From Casp-alpha2 sp036337015 (GTDB lineage Bacteria; Pseudomonadota; Alphaproteobacteria; Rhodospirillales; Casp-alpha2), in contig JAYZEZ010000005.1 of the NCBI GenBank assembly GCA_036337015.1, positions 195,992 through 259,991 of the forward strand: 64,000 nt of DNA. The letters are read 5' to 3'. Numbering within the stretch: position 1 is the stretch's first letter; each line of letters starts with the position of its first letter. Shown here piece by piece: positions 63,255 to 64,000 of this stretch. Position numbers and translations under genes: made by a program. Below the pieces are notes generated by a model, which saw nothing but the letters and a program-made list of their open reading frames with translations, searched no databases and was not told where the DNA came from.

Positions 63255-64000
63255 CTAAGGCCAGACGACTTTAGGCGGCATAGACATCAAGATGGCTTCA
63301 GTATTACCACCAGTATTTAGACCAAAAGTCGTACCACGATCATAGAGAAGATTAAATTCCACATAACGACCACGCTTTATCAGCTGTGCTCGACGTTCAT
63401 CATCTGACCAATCCTTATTCATATGACGACGGACTATCGAAGGGTACGACTTTAAGAATGCCCTACCTACTTCCTGAGTAAATTGAAAGTCAGCTTCACG
63501 ATCTCCTGTATTGAGAGTATCATAAAATATACCACCAACTCCACGTGGTTCATTTCGATGCGGAAGGTAAAAATACTCATCACAAGATTTCTTAAACCTT
63601 GGATAATAATCCTTATCAAACATATCGCAGGCTTCTTTGAAAGCTCCATGAAAATTAGCAGTGTCCTGTTCATCTGGAAAAACTGGGGTCAAATCAGCAC
63701 CTCCGCCAAACCAACCTTTAGTAGTCACTATTAATCGAGTATTCATATGTGCTGCTGGCACCAAAGGTGATAGCGGATGAATAACCACAGAAACGCCCGA
63801 TGCCCAGAATCTTGGGTCATCCTCTGCACCGGGTATTTGACATCGAAACTCTTCTGAAAACTCCCCCCATACAGTTGAAATATTCACACCAGCCTTTTCA
63901 AATACGCGCCCACGCATCAAAGACATTGTACCACCGCCACCATCATTATTTTTTAATAAATTATCTTCCTCATTACGGTGCCAATTGGTAGGTTTAAAAC
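63255..64000 (-). CDS. hemF: oxygen-dependent coproporphyrinogen III oxidase, 5' end beyond window
   Basis: About 248 residues are visible and the frame is open at the right edge. Before the Met at 63926 it already reads GGGGTMSLMRGRVFEKAGVN, the family's N-terminal core, so 63926 is not the real start. Other motifs are ASGVSVVIHPLSPLVPAAH, GWFGGGADLTPVFP, and RRGRYVEFNLLYDRGT-like KRGRYVEFNLLYDRGT. It oxidatively decarboxylates coproporphyrinogen III to protoporphyrinogen IX, using oxygen, for haem synthesis. Confidence 0.96.
   Translation of the reverse strand, partial: FKPTNWHRNEEDNLLKNNDGGGGTMSLMRGRVFEKAGVNISTVWGEFSEEFRCQIPGAEDDPRFWASGVSVVIHPLSPLVPAAHMNTRLIVTTKGWFGGGADLTPVFPDEQDTANFHGAFKEACDMFDKDYYPRFKKSCDEYFYLPHRNEPRGVGGIFYDTLNTGDREADFQFTQEVGRAFLKSYPSIVRRHMNKDWSDDERRAQLIKRGRYVEFNLLYDRGTTFGLNTGGNTEAILMSMPPKVVWP

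Overview
The window is an AT-rich, densely coded stretch of a Gram-negative chromosome, almost certainly from an alphaproteobacterium, probably a free-living marine or aquatic lineage with a streamlined AT-rich genome. The main support is conserved gene order: hisG-hisD-UPF0262-phosphatase-infA-maf-rng-yacG; DUF1285-NUDIX-DUF6111-CCA transferase; thrC next to an M16 peptidase; a peroxiredoxin-rnhA-thrB cluster; and a GapR (DUF2312) gene. Family assignments come from reading the protein sequences; no database search was run.

Layout. 1-6.4 kb: the 3' part of formaldehyde-detoxifying frmA, a MetX-like hydrolase, gmd-fcl (GDP-L-fucose synthesis), a flavin-reductase-like protein, and a coupled CaiB-type CoA-transferase/hotdog thioesterase pair. 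6.4-8.3 kb: two adjacent low-complexity genes, one extremely basic with a 22-residue tandem repeat and one extremely acidic, ending in a clear terminator. 8.6-16.1 kb: an acetolactate-synthase-like ThDP enzyme coupled to a Sel1-repeat membrane protein, an EamA transporter, an SpmA/SpmB-type membrane protein and a MaeB malic enzyme. 16.1-21.2 kb: a small acidic ORF and a type I secretion set (TolC, ABC, HlyD) whose ATPase has non-canonical motifs. 21.3-26.4 kb: a creatininase-family protein, a cold-shock protein, a TPR-methyltransferase fusion and an autotransporter-like outer-membrane protein.

26.5-28.4 kb is the clearest accessory segment. The 3' end of tRNA-Phe is duplicated as a 19-bp direct repeat about 1.8 kb away. 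The enclosed DNA carries tandem 12-bp repeats near both ends, a long inverted repeat, a truncated leader ORF, a secreted dienelactone-hydrolase-like protein and a decayed CPXCG-type zinc-finger gene. It looks like the scar of an integrative element that has lost its integrase.

28.5-35.7 kb is housekeeping: yacG, rng, maf, infA, hisD, hisG, murA and a 59-residue basic protein. 35.8-40 kb: tRNA-Thr, glyoxalase I, an N-formylglutamate amidohydrolase/YbdK-type ligase pair, a response regulator and gapR. 40-47.4 kb: DUF420, an unusual haem-copper-oxidase-like protein without the helix VII His-His pair, ctaB, an M32 carboxypeptidase, thrC and an M16 peptidase. 47.4-56.9 kb: AlgH, a DsbD/ScsB-like protein, peroxiredoxin, RNase HI, thrB, a lipoprotein, an MFS transporter, a solitary flgG and a CDF transporter. 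57-64 kb: DUF1285-NUDIX-DUF6111-CCA, a hydroxyacid dehydrogenase/serine-glyoxylate aminotransferase pair with a divergent LysR regulator, and hemF running off the window end.

No rRNA, CRISPR array, intact transposase or integrase gene was seen. I do not see a proven new system. The best candidates are the tRNA-Phe scar, the basic/acidic gene pair, the T1SS locus with its small ORF, and the oxidase-like protein.
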